A program made the translations under genes and the position numbers. From Neurospora tetraspora (taxonomy: Eukaryota; Ascomycota; Sordariomycetes; Sordariales; Sordariaceae): a stretch of 64,000 nt of DNA. The notes beneath the pieces are model-generated. The model worked only from the letters and a program-made list of their open reading frames with translations. It ran no database searches and was not told the DNA's origin. Numbering within the stretch: the first letter of the stretch is position 1; each line of letters opens with the position of its first letter. The stretch is from assembly GCF_033439725.1 (NCBI RefSeq), contig NW_026944393.1, positions 558,001-622,000 of the forward strand. The letters run 5' to 3'. Below, piece by piece: positions 22,561 through 31,885 of the stretch.

Positions 22561-24065
22561 AACTTATATATTCAAAACTATAATACTATTGTTTAATTAC
22601 TTCCATTTCCTCCTTACACTTAATATTCCTTTAATTTGTAACTTCTAATCTTATTATCAAATCTCTCGTAGCATCACGCTTTCACATAATATTAAGTATC
22701 ATTCTTTTAACCGGGGACGGTACTAAATATCCTATACGAATTATTCGGACTAAACGTCGCAAACGAACCGGAACTTGAATCTGAACGATATTCACCTCTA
22801 CTACTACAAACATCACAAATACTAATACGAAAACAATACAATTATTACAATTTAAACCGAAACCCCCCTCCTTACCTTTCACTATCGATTTAATATTATA
22901 GCGAAAGAAGTCCAATTAAGTAATATTAGTAGCAATAAAACTAATACTATTTAGCTATCTAATTACGCTTCAAATTCGAAAAAACCCCCCTATACCTCTA
23001 TCTCGTCCTAATTAAATAATAAAAACGACGAGATGTACAATACTACCTAGCAATACGACTAATCTTAATCGTTATTCGAACCGGCGGTCGATACCTAAAC
23101 TAATACCCTCGACCAAAACTAGCAACTTTATAAGGAAGAGGACTTCTAACTTCTTAAAACCTCTACCCCCGCTACAACGAGAAAATAACCGCCTACCTTC
23201 TAAGAAATTAAACTAGACGATTTTCCTTCTGATAGGCCTTTTACCCCGATATTCCCTCTACGTTACTCTCTCGGCAAAGCTCCCCACTAAATATACCTCA
23301 AAGAAACGACCAAAAGTAAATAGCCCAATCGCCGGGTTAATTTCGCTCCCTTACGGTATACGGAACCCGATACTAAAATTAAGCGGAAGTCTTTATTAAT
23401 AAACTATTTCCCTAAACCCTCTAACGAAAATTAGTCGATACCCGATATATACTACACCTTTATAAATAAAATCTACCCTTCGGCATCCAACCCGAAGTAC
23501 TTTTATACGCTTCAAGACATAGACTCTAATTTCAACGAATGTTTCAAAGCACTAAACTATTACTACTAATTCCAAAGATCTACACTACCTTTCCGGGCCA
23601 TTACCTAGGAGGGAATAAATTCAGTAATCCTTTCGCCCCTCGACAGGAATATCGATTCCGTCCATTTCGATATCCTATACGAGAAGGATCCCCTAAGCAT
23701 ATAGCAAGAGATTCAATCCCGTTTCCTACTTATTAACGCGTACACCGATCTAATCAAGGACCTTATTAATATATTCAAATACATTAATACTAATATTAAA
23801 TACGTAGATTTGTAGGCAGCCTTCTTCACTAAACAAATTATTAATAGAGGAGGCTGCAGCAAGGGAAATAATTTAAATAATATAGATACAGAGGGTATTG
23901 AATTCCCAGTCGGAATTAAAAAGTTTAATAGTGTTGGATTTAGTAATTATTAGAAATCCCGAGATTTAAAGCTAACCTTAATATTATAACCGGCCAAATT
24001 CATCGAGGGAACAGTTTATAACTTGAATTCTAAATTTAAAAAAAAAAAGGGTAATCCTCTTTGTT
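22561..24065. mobile_element. Decayed repeat with strand-biased composition, family unknown
   Basis: The plus strand is A- and C-rich but G-poor, unlike the other relics, which have few C and few G. This suggests RIP acted mainly on one strand, removing G from the plus strand. Plus-strand traces look like degraded protein-coding sequence (23.2-23.75 kb), but no family is secure. It ends at the target site of the intact retroelement (TTGTT at 24061-24065). Confidence 0.35.
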
Positions 24066-24256
24066 TGTCATGGGGCGCGAGCAAGCACTGAGCTAAGACT
24101 TTGATTGTTGTGCGAGGGACAGGAAGAGAGTCCTGTGTGCGCACGAGAACTATGTAAGGCATAGAGCAGTGGGTCCACCCCATGGACCCACCCAGAGCCA
24201 CCATGTCACATGACAGCCAGTATATATACAGGAACAGGCAGGCAATGCCTGTGACA
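24066..24256 (-). repeat. 3' LTR of the intact chromovirus, 191 bp
   Basis: This is a direct copy of 31695-31885 with no difference found by eye. It has short inverted ends TGTCA/TGACA. On the minus strand a TATATATA core-promoter-like box lies near the U3 start. It also contains an internal near-palindrome GTGGGTCCACCCCATGG. Confidence 0.95.
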
Positions 24257-24271
24257 CTACCCCCCTTTCAA
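24257..24271 (-). other. Polypurine tract of the intact chromovirus
   Basis: On the minus strand, TTGAAAGGGGGGTAG directly precedes the 3' LTR. This is the expected site and composition of the plus-strand primer for reverse transcription in LTR elements. Confidence 0.8.
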
Positions 24272-24530
24272 AACAAGGCCCCCTCGCCCGAAAAATCCTC
24301 TAAGTTCCATCTTTTACATCTTCGTTGCCAAAGTGTTCCTCCTCCCAGTTCTCGTAGATGCGCCCTATCGGGGGCTACGAACCCGCATGCCAAGGCAGGA
24401 GGCGGCTTGGCGCCCAGACTCTCATTCATAAGCCAAACTTCAGCCAAACTATCACCAAATGTGACCCTTCTTCCGAGACGTCTAGAGATTCATGGTGGGG
24501 TTCGTGCTTGGCTGAAACTCTTTTGATTTC

Positions 24531-27500
24531 TCACTTGTTGTTCAGTCTTGCGCTCCGCCGAACCGGTCTATCCGGAGCTGGTGCTGGTGACGGGAGCCCT
24601 GGTGACGCCTGGGAGCTCTCGGCAGGAGCTTTGTCTTTGGCCTTCTGCCATGTTTTGAACCCCTTCCTGAAGATAGGGTGAGGGAGGCCTAGTTCTGGGC
24701 GACTATCATGAAGTTTCCAGACTAGCTCATCACAGCCTTCCAGATTCGCCGCAGGTTGCCAATCAGGAGGGTGGTGAGTCCATTTCACTTGGTAACACCA
24801 GTTGCCCTCGACTTTCTGGTAGTCCAGCAATGCCTCGAACTCCCAGCGCCGTTCTTCCACGAAGTCATCCGTTCTGGTGACCACCATTCCTTCATTTGCC
24901 TTTACATCTGTGGCCAACCCAGCCTGCCCTGGCAGGCCCTCCTCGTAAGGCTTGACTCGAGATACGTTGACAATGTGGGTGACCTTCATGTTCGTTGGCA
25001 GTGACAGCTCCAATGAGTGGGAATCCGCCTTCATCACTCGGAAAGGTCCTTCAAATCTCGGTGACAACTTCGCTGTTGGCCGGCCCGTGGCGTAGTTTTC
25101 CATGTTGAGCATTACCATATCGCCTGGTTTGTACTTGGGGGCGTCCGTCCTTTTCACGTTGGCTGCCGCCTCGTACCGGTCTTGCGCTTGTCTTGACAAT
25201 GCGATCAACTTGTCCCAGACTGTCTTGAACCTCTCCACGATCTCATTTGCCTTGAAGATCTGCTTCCTTTGCTCTGGTGATACGTCTGGGGGTGGTGGCC
25301 TCGTGGGCTCTGTCCCCATGCGAGGGTGAAACCCGTAGTTAGCGAAAAACGGTGAAACCCCCGTGGTTGCAGACTGTAGATTGTTCCCTTGGAACTCGGC
25401 CAGTGCTAGCCAATCTACCCAATCGTCTTGAGCCCAGTTGACGAAGGTGCGAAGGTACTGTTCCATTTCGGCGTTGATTCTTTCGGTCTGGCCATTTGTC
25501 TGCTTATGGTATGGCGTAGACAGCTTCAGCGTAACACCCAGCCTGTCTGACAACTGCTTCCAGAAGGTAGACACAAACTGCACTCCTCTATCTGACACAA
25601 TGGTATCTGGCAGACCGTGGAGGGTATAAATGCGGTCAATAAACTTCTCCACCAGCTCTTCCGTAGTCAAGCCCTCACAAGGAATGAAATGCCGCATTTT
25701 GGTTAGCCTGTCCACCACCACCGCGACGTGCTGATACGCTGGTCCCTTGCCTCCCCTCCTTGACTTGGGCAATGGTGTCACGTAGTCAACAGAGATGTCC
25801 CGCCAGGGAGCATTGGGCAACGGCAAAGGCTTCAAGAAGCCTGCAGGCGCAGTCCTAGACGGCTTGGTCTTCGAGCACGAAAGACACCCTTTACAGTAAG
25901 TGTTCACCGCTGTGGTCAACCCGGGCCACCAGTACGTCCTGTTCATCATGTTCAAGGTCTTGTCCCTGCCGGGGTGCCCACCTGGTGCTGATGCGTGCGT
26001 CCTGTGAATCAGCTCCAGCTGGGTTTTCTCATCATCAGGTGGTACGATCACCCTGTCCCTGAAGATGGCCCTGTCGTTGACCAAGTAACATTCGGCAAAG
26101 GGGATGCGCATAACCTTTTTCAGGTGCTTCGGCCAACGGCTACCATTCTTGATGGCCATTGTGATATCGGCTATCATCGATGAGTTGCTATAGGACCTCA
26201 GGATCAGGTCATCGGTGTGAATACCAGTGTCAGTGCCAGTATCCTCCCCGTCCTCGCTATCGTAGCCTTCTCCTTCCCCTTCCAATGTACAGATCACCAG
26301 AGGTTCTCCTGTATCCGACATAACATTGACGTAGAACTCCCCTCCTTCGCCTTCTGTGTCCATAATATCCCCGAAAGACTCATCGAAGCGGCTTGGGTCG
26401 ATCAGTGGCTTCTTTCTAGCCTGCAGCCTGTCGTCTGTCATGTCCCTGGGGACGTGTTCTGGCTTCCTGCTCAGGGCATCCGGTCGTACGTTCGTTGACC
26501 CCGGCCTGTACTTGATCGTGAAGTTAAATCGTGACAAGAATTCTGACCAGCGCATATGCCGTGGCGTGAGCTTCTTCGTGGTGCCAAAGGTCTTCAGGTT
26601 CTTGTGATCCGTGATGATCTCGAAGGGTTGTACGGCGCCTTCGAGTTCTGGCCTCCACTCCTCCAGTGCTTTCACCACGGCTAGCAGCTCCTTGTCATAG
26701 ATATCATAGTTACATTCAGCTGCCGTATGTTTGGCGGAGAAGTATGCTACCGGGTAGAGCTCCCCGTCGTCATGCATCTGTGACAGAGTGCCGCCCGAAG
26801 ACCAGTCCGAGGCGTCGACCTCGACTACCGTTGGCTTCTCCCAGTCATAGATCTTCAGTACAGGGGCTGTTGTGAATGCGGCTTTCAGGGCTTCGAATGC
26901 CCGGTTATGCCTGTCTTCCCATTGCCACTCCACAGTCTTCTTTGTGAGCTCGTACAGAGGTTTGGCCATGGAGGAAAACTTGGCTATGAACCGTCGGTAG
27001 AAGTTTGCGAAGCCTAGAAACCGCTGCAGCTGCCGTCTAGATGTCGGTGCTTCCCAATGAGTAACAGCTTCCACCTTCTCTTGGTCCATCTCAATGCCCC
27101 CTGGTGTGATAATCAAACCCAGGTATTTCGTGCGCTGAGTATGGAATTCACACTTATCGATATCGATCTGCAGCCCTGCATCAATGAGCCGTTGCAGCAC
27201 CTCTCTGACGTGTTTAATATGGTCTTCATACGTCTCCGAGAAGATCAAAACGTCGTCGAGATACGCCGTGGCATACACATCCAGGATATCGTACAGCACA
27301 TCGTTGATGAAGTTTTGGAAAGATGCTGGGGCCCCTGATAATCCGAACGGACACACCAATGATTCGTACAATCCGAACCTCGTAATAAAGGCTGTCAGCC
27401 ATTCATGGCCTTCCGCCATGCGCAGTCTGTTGAATGCCGCGATCACATCCACCTTGGTGAACCATTTCGCCTTGCAAATGGCGTCCAGAGTCTCTTTTAT

Positions 27501-29216
27501 CAACGGCAACGGGTATCTATTCTTCAAAGAGATATTATTGATGCCTCTGTAATCGACGCAAATCCTCACACCACCGCCTGGCTTGCGTGCAAGCAGTACT
27601 GGGGAGGCAACGTCGGACGTTGAGGGTCGAATGAATCCCTTTGCGAGGTTATCGTCAAGCCATTGCTTGATGACCCTGAGTTCTTGCGGTGACATTGGCC
27701 TCGCCCTCGAGTATGGCAGCTCATTTCCTGGTATCAACTCGATCTTGTGGTCATATGACCTATGCTCGGGAATGATGTCTGCGTCTCTGGGGTTGGCCAC
27801 ATGAGAGAGATCCTTGTATTCGTCTAAAAACCTGGCCTTGACTTCCTCTGGGGTGTACTTCGGCCTTGTGGACTTCTCCATAAACTTCTGGACGTCCTCC
27901 TCTGTGATGCCACAAATGCGATCGATGTCTGTCAACGGGGTGGGCTTCCGTTCCTCCTCGAGCTTAGCCGGCTCCTCCGCCTCGTCCAGGTTGCACACCC
28001 GGTTCACAAATGACCGTGGTGTCTCCCCTAGCCTGAAAGAGGTAGCCGAGACCCGCTCGCCTGCTGCTTCAGCCTTGCAGACGTCGATAAACTCGTGAAC
28101 TTCAGGGTTCTCGAAGAACTTCTTGTAGGGCTCACCGTTCCCCTGCATGATTTCCCGCCATGCGTCTTCTGAAAGAGTAGGCATAGCCACGCGCTGTTTC
28201 TCCTTTTGGGCCGCCTGAAGTTCTGCCCAGGTGGTGGCGCTGATGTGTACCCCCCTCATCTTTGATGTAAGCGTAAAGGTCTCGGCATTGACGATCTTGA
28301 AGTCCTTCAGGTCAAGAGGTCCCATCTCGAGGCCTGCCGCGTCGAATCTGTGGGAGTAAGCGTGCCCAATCCGCTCCGGCCTCGCCATGGTCCACACCCT
28401 GCGGCCTCCTCGGACCTCCACTATCGCCCTGACTTTACTTGGTTTCCTGTCTGGACCGAATGGTTCTTCGAAGTCCTCGGCCGCTGCAGGCCATGATGGT
28501 GCCTCCATCATCATTGCTTGGCTACCCTCTGGTGCTTCGGTAAGATAGATGGATGCCCAGTCCGCTACCGATGGCTGAGGCTTCTTTGAGTTGATGATTG
28601 ACCGTCGTTTCATCGCCTTGGCCACTCTCCTTTCTTCCTCCTCCGGGGGCGAATCAACCGTCGGCTCCGGAGTCGGGATCGGAGGTTCTGGTTCAGGGGT
28701 TGGGAGTTCTGGTTCTGGCAACGGCATTGCCGCGGTTTTCATGACCTTGGCCCTGTCGATGCAGCTCCCAACACATCCCTTGTTCCAGGTGACCTTGTTG
28801 GTTACCCAGTTGACGTCTGGGTTGTGTAGCTGTAACCATGGCCAACCCAAAATAATAGGATGCTCCTGTGCCAGGTCTGCTACGAATAGTCTTATCGTTT
28901 CTTTGTGACAACCAATTCGCATGGTGGTCTCCACGTAATGCTCGACCCATTCCTTGAAGCCGCCATCTGCCAGATGTAGAGGTCGTGCTTTGTCGAGTTG
29001 ATGCAGCCAAAGGCATGCTTTTTCTGCGAAGGTTCTATCGATGAAGGCCTTCCCTGTGCAACCAGAGTCGACCAAAGATACACAGTTAATTTCACTGCCA
29101 CGCTGGGGACACCAAAGATAAGTGGATAAGAGGGTGGCATTCTGTCTACAAACATCTAAGCTTTCTATGGACAAAGGCTCGCCTTTCCAGTAAGCCAGAG
29201 CCTGCTGAACACTCAT
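24531..29216 (-). CDS. pol: Chromovirus Pol polyprotein, 1561 aa
   Basis: The domains in order are a retropepsin-like protease with DSG at residue 50 (LVDSGCTG), reverse transcriptase at about 490-700 with YLDD near 652, and RNase H at about 790-900 (EVDASDWSSGG). Integrase follows with an HHCC zinc-binding module near 1070-1110 and a DDE core (SVDY near 1142, SDRGVQF, then the Glu in QTERIN). A GPF/Y-like region comes next, then a C-terminal chromodomain-like module at about 1450-1505 (WEFEALLDY, YQVKW, LEGCDELVW). This order, with integrase after RNase H, defines Ty3/Gypsy; the chromodomain places it among chromoviruses. Pol lies in a different frame from gag, just downstream of it; the first ATG is used here, and the family commonly relies on frameshifting, read-through or re-initiation. 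The frame looks whole. Confidence 0.93.
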   Translation of the reverse strand: MSVQQALAYWKGEPLSIESLDVCRQNATLLSTYLWCPQRGSEINCVSLVDSGCTGKAFIDRTFAEKACLWLHQLDKARPLHLADGGFKEWVEHYVETTMRIGCHKETIRLFVADLAQEHPIILGWPWLQLHNPDVNWVTNKVTWNKGCVGSCIDRAKVMKTAAMPLPEPELPTPEPEPPIPTPEPTVDSPPEEEERRVAKAMKRRSIINSKKPQPSVADWASIYLTEAPEGSQAMMMEAPSWPAAAEDFEEPFGPDRKPSKVRAIVEVRGGRRVWTMARPERIGHAYSHRFDAAGLEMGPLDLKDFKIVNAETFTLTSKMRGVHISATTWAELQAAQKEKQRVAMPTLSEDAWREIMQGNGEPYKKFFENPEVHEFIDVCKAEAAGERVSATSFRLGETPRSFVNRVCNLDEAEEPAKLEEERKPTPLTDIDRICGITEEDVQKFMEKSTRPKYTPEEVKARFLDEYKDLSHVANPRDADIIPEHRSYDHKIELIPGNELPYSRARPMSPQELRVIKQWLDDNLAKGFIRPSTSDVASPVLLARKPGGGVRICVDYRGINNISLKNRYPLPLIKETLDAICKAKWFTKVDVIAAFNRLRMAEGHEWLTAFITRFGLYESLVCPFGLSGAPASFQNFINDVLYDILDVYATAYLDDVLIFSETYEDHIKHVREVLQRLIDAGLQIDIDKCEFHTQRTKYLGLIITPGGIEMDQEKVEAVTHWEAPTSRRQLQRFLGFANFYRRFIAKFSSMAKPLYELTKKTVEWQWEDRHNRAFEALKAAFTTAPVLKIYDWEKPTVVEVDASDWSSGGTLSQMHDDGELYPVAYFSAKHTAAECNYDIYDKELLAVVKALEEWRPELEGAVQPFEIITDHKNLKTFGTTKKLTPRHMRWSEFLSRFNFTIKYRPGSTNVRPDALSRKPEHVPRDMTDDRLQARKKPLIDPSRFDESFGDIMDTEGEGGEFYVNVMSDTGEPLVICTLEGEGEGYDSEDGEDTGTDTGIHTDDLILRSYSNSSMIADITMAIKNGSRWPKHLKKVMRIPFAECYLVNDRAIFRDRVIVPPDDEKTQLELIHRTHASAPGGHPGRDKTLNMMNRTYWWPGLTTAVNTYCKGCLSCSKTKPSRTAPAGFLKPLPLPNAPWRDISVDYVTPLPKSRRGGKGPAYQHVAVVVDRLTKMRHFIPCEGLTTEELVEKFIDRIYTLHGLPDTIVSDRGVQFVSTFWKQLSDRLGVTLKLSTPYHKQTNGQTERINAEMEQYLRTFVNWAQDDWVDWLALAEFQGNNLQSATTGVSPFFANYGFHPRMGTEPTRPPPPDVSPEQRKQIFKANEIVERFKTVWDKLIALSRQAQDRYEAAANVKRTDAPKYKPGDMVMLNMENYATGRPTAKLSPRFEGPFRVMKADSHSLELSLPTNMKVTHIVNVSRVKPYEEGLPGQAGLATDVKANEGMVVTRTDDFVEERRWEFEALLDYQKVEGNWCYQVKWTHHPPDWQPAANLEGCDELVWKLHDSRPELGLPHPIFRKGFKTWQKAKDKAPAESSQASPGLPSPAPAPDRPVRRSARLNNK

Positions 29217-29287
29217 GTTCTTGACAGAACTACCTGAAGATTCCCTCTTACCCTTACTCTGTTCCCCGTTGGGCCCTCGAATGCGTC

Positions 29288-31420
29288 TTAATCCGAGGGC
29301 TCGCCATTTCCCTGCTGGGAAGTCTCCGGGGCAGCCGTCTCGGCGGTCTCCGTCGGAGCAGAGGTGTCCGCCATGGACCTGACTTGCTGCTTGCCGGCGC
29401 CACCAGTCTGGGCTCCTTTGTTGCCGCCGCCTCCTTGGTTCTTGTTGGCGTTGGTGACCTTGGGCTTGCCACCATAGTTGATCTGGTTACGGCAATTGCG
29501 GGCCATATGGCCTGGTTTGCCGCACTTGATGCACTGCTTGGCTGCGAAACGAGCTTGGATGACATCCTGGTCGATCTCATTGATCTTCAGGCGGTCGATT
29601 TCCATGGCATCAGGGTCCTTCAGCTTGTTGCCGCCGCCACCGTTGTTGCCGTTGCTGTTGCCACCGCCCTGATTGCCACCGTTACGGAAGGCGGCGTCGT
29701 CGAGAGACTTGGACAGACCGCGGCACAGCTTTACCCAGCCGTCCCAATCATTACGGTCCGGGGTGTTGTACTGGTATGACATTGCAGTACGGAGGTCCTT
29801 GCTGACCTTGTCCTTCAGCATGCGCACCTTTGTAGCCGCATCGTAACCGCACCTGTCTGCCAACATGGTGAACTGTGCCTCGAAGTCGCTAAAGTTCCCG
29901 AACTTGCTGGCCTGCTTGAGCTGCGCCAAGGCCTTCTCGGCGACTGCCACCACGTCTCCTTGTTGGAAACGGGAAGCTAAATGGTCGAGGAAAGCCTGTC
30001 CAGTAGGCCAGTCCCAAGCAGCTGAGTGATGAGGGTTGTCCAAGATCTTGCGGATGCTTGAAGCAATGGTAACATGGGCCTCGCCACCGAGGCAGCCCAT
30101 GGCGTGCAACAATTTGGTCTTTTCGTTGGGAAAGTTGTGTCCGTCGACCTCCCAACGGGTGCGAATGGCTGTGGACCATGCGACAAAACGATTGTGGCGT
30201 TTGAAGGTGTCGGTGTCCTCGCCCGTGAAAGACTCGGGGTCCTTGGTCAGATCGCAACAACGAGAAGAGTCGGAGGGGGCCGAGGGGACGGGAACGAAAT
30301 GGTAAGTTCCGCCGGGGCCCATGAAGAAGCCACCGGGACCACCAGGACCACCGGGGCCACCAGGATCGCCGGGACCGCCAGGGCCGAATCCTCCAAATCC
30401 TCCATCTCCGGCACCGAATCCTCCACCCATGCCGGGTTTCTGGCCGGCAGATTCGCCGGCTCCTCCCATGCCGCTAACGCCGAATCCACCAGCGCCGGTG
30501 CCGCCAGCAGCAGCTCCTGCCATGCCGCCACCGTCAGCACGGCCGGTACCATCTGCGCCGAATCCTCCAACACTGAATCCACCTCCGTATCCGCGACCGT
30601 TGGCACCTCCAGCGCCGTCGGGCTTGTCGTCGCCAGTGCTGTAGATGTCTGACCAGACGTCCTCATCCGTACCGACGAAGGGGCTGGTGCCCTTGGGGAA
30701 CTTGTTGTTAGTCGCCTCAGTGGACTTCTTGTCGCTGGCCGCCTCGGCGGGCTTGTTGAATTCGGCGTTCCATTGTGCATTGATCTGAGCTTCCTTGAGC
30801 TTCTGCTTGGTATAATCCAGTTCCTCACGCAGGATCTTGGCTTGACTAGCCTTAGCCAGAGCCTCCTTGAGGCTGGCATTCACCTCCGCGAAGGTATCGT
30901 TCTGGGCCCTGGAGGCGGCCAGCATATCAGTGTACTGCTGCTCGGCTGAAGCCACGTCGCGCTCCTTCTGAGTGACGACAGCGCGCAAGGAGTCGTTGTC
31001 AGACTGCAGGGATGAGACGTTCCTCTGCAAGGCTATGTTTTCTCTAACGACGTCGTTGTACTTCTGTTGTTGATGATTGACTTGGGTGGCCATCTGGGCC
31101 TTGAGGCTCTCGAGGGTGGCCACGCGTGACTTGAACTCCTCTGCCTCCTTCTTAGCTATTGTTGCGGCGATGTCCTTCGCCGTGTTAGCTGCGTGGACCT
31201 CGTTGTTAAGATCCTTGAGCTTGACGTCGAAGTAGTGAAGAAGCTTCATCACCTCCTCCGAAGCTCTAGCCTTCTCGGCGAAATCACGAGAGACCAGGAG
31301 GCCTGTCGCCTCCTCTTTGCAGACGAGTTGGAGCCACTTGAAGCCATCCAACAACGCCGGGAATACCTCACGCAAGTCGACTTGACCGGCGTAGGCCTGC
31401 TGCTCACTGGGACCAGACAT
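29288..31420 (-). CDS. gag: Chromovirus Gag polyprotein, 710 aa
   Basis: The N-terminal third is strongly helical and heptad-like (about 60-230), predicted coiled coil. Next comes an unusual glycine/proline-rich stretch (about 270-370) with GGPGGPGG-type collagen-like repeats. Then follows a retrotransposon-Gag capsid-like domain (about 400-570, with SFTGEDTDTF, FLDHLASRF and ADRCGYD) and a CCHC zinc knuckle CIKCGKPGHMARNC near 625-638. The tail is Gly/Asn/Gln- then Thr/Pro-rich. Gag forms the particle that carries the element RNA. The ATG at 31420 follows a leader of about 275 bp after the 5' LTR. The frame looks whole. Confidence 0.92.
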   Translation of the reverse strand: MSGPSEQQAYAGQVDLREVFPALLDGFKWLQLVCKEEATGLLVSRDFAEKARASEEVMKLLHYFDVKLKDLNNEVHAANTAKDIAATIAKKEAEEFKSRVATLESLKAQMATQVNHQQQKYNDVVRENIALQRNVSSLQSDNDSLRAVVTQKERDVASAEQQYTDMLAASRAQNDTFAEVNASLKEALAKASQAKILREELDYTKQKLKEAQINAQWNAEFNKPAEAASDKKSTEATNNKFPKGTSPFVGTDEDVWSDIYSTGDDKPDGAGGANGRGYGGGFSVGGFGADGTGRADGGGMAGAAAGGTGAGGFGVSGMGGAGESAGQKPGMGGGFGAGDGGFGGFGPGGPGDPGGPGGPGGPGGFFMGPGGTYHFVPVPSAPSDSSRCCDLTKDPESFTGEDTDTFKRHNRFVAWSTAIRTRWEVDGHNFPNEKTKLLHAMGCLGGEAHVTIASSIRKILDNPHHSAAWDWPTGQAFLDHLASRFQQGDVVAVAEKALAQLKQASKFGNFSDFEAQFTMLADRCGYDAATKVRMLKDKVSKDLRTAMSYQYNTPDRNDWDGWVKLCRGLSKSLDDAAFRNGGNQGGGNSNGNNGGGGNKLKDPDAMEIDRLKINEIDQDVIQARFAAKQCIKCGKPGHMARNCRNQINYGGKPKVTNANKNQGGGGNKGAQTGGAGKQQVRSMADTSAPTETAETAAPETSQQGNGEPSD

Positions 31421-31683
31421 CTTGTCGTGATCGAGTGACGAAATAAAGGGAAAGATTGAGTGTCGCTCCGTTGCGATACTTGCGCTTGCAATGCTGATGC
31501 TGTTCTTGGTGCTTGATTGAGGTTCTCGCTTCGTGTCGACCGGTGTCGGACACGCTCTGATTGATTGCTGACGATTACTCTGATCGCCGAAATGTGATGT
31601 CGCGAAGACCAGATTACTGCGGTAGTCTCTTACTACGCTTGGTCAACCCGAAATCACTTGTTGCGCTTTAACGCGATGGTTAG

Positions 31684-31692
31684 GCACAACAA
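31684..31692 (-). other. Candidate self-priming (Tf1-like) primer site next to the 5' LTR
   Basis: Directly inside the 5' LTR the minus strand reads CTTTGTTGTGCC, with no TGG start as expected for a tRNA primer. Its TTGTTGTGC (31692 to 31684) is the exact complement of GCACAACAA within the same LTR (31742 to 31734, minus strand). Self-primed chromoviruses such as Tf1 pair an LTR-encoded RNA segment with the primer site. The match is only nine bases and the transcript start is unknown. Confidence 0.35.
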
Positions 31693-31694
31693 AG

Positions 31695-31885
31695 TGTCAT
31701 GGGGCGCGAGCAAGCACTGAGCTAAGACTTTGATTGTTGTGCGAGGGACAGGAAGAGAGTCCTGTGTGCGCACGAGAACTATGTAAGGCATAGAGCAGTG
31801 GGTCCACCCCATGGACCCACCCAGAGCCACCATGTCACATGACAGCCAGTATATATACAGGAACAGGCAGGCAATGCCTGTGACA
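31695..31885 (-). repeat. 5' LTR of the intact chromovirus, 191 bp
   Basis: Identical to 24066-24256. In element orientation it begins TGTCACAGGC, has TATATATA at about 31849-31857 as the likely promoter core, and ends CATGACA. The right flank TTGTT is the target duplication. Confidence 0.95.

Larger units (their letters stand above)
24066..31885 (-). mobile_element. Whole-looking Ty3/Gypsy chromovirus LTR retrotransposon, 7820 bp
   Basis: It is bounded by two 191-bp direct LTRs that are identical as read, with TGTCA...TGACA ends, and by a 5-bp target duplication TTGTT (24061-24065 and 31886-31890). In element orientation (minus strand) the order is 5' LTR, gag, pol (protease, reverse transcriptase, RNase H, integrase, chromodomain), polypurine tract, 3' LTR. 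Both genes are long and open, so I count no breaks. Base composition is normal, in sharp contrast with the RIPed DNA on both sides. Identical LTRs mean a very recent insertion. Since RIP attacks duplicated sequence, the element is either single-copy here or arrived after RIP stopped acting on the locus. Confidence 0.95.
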
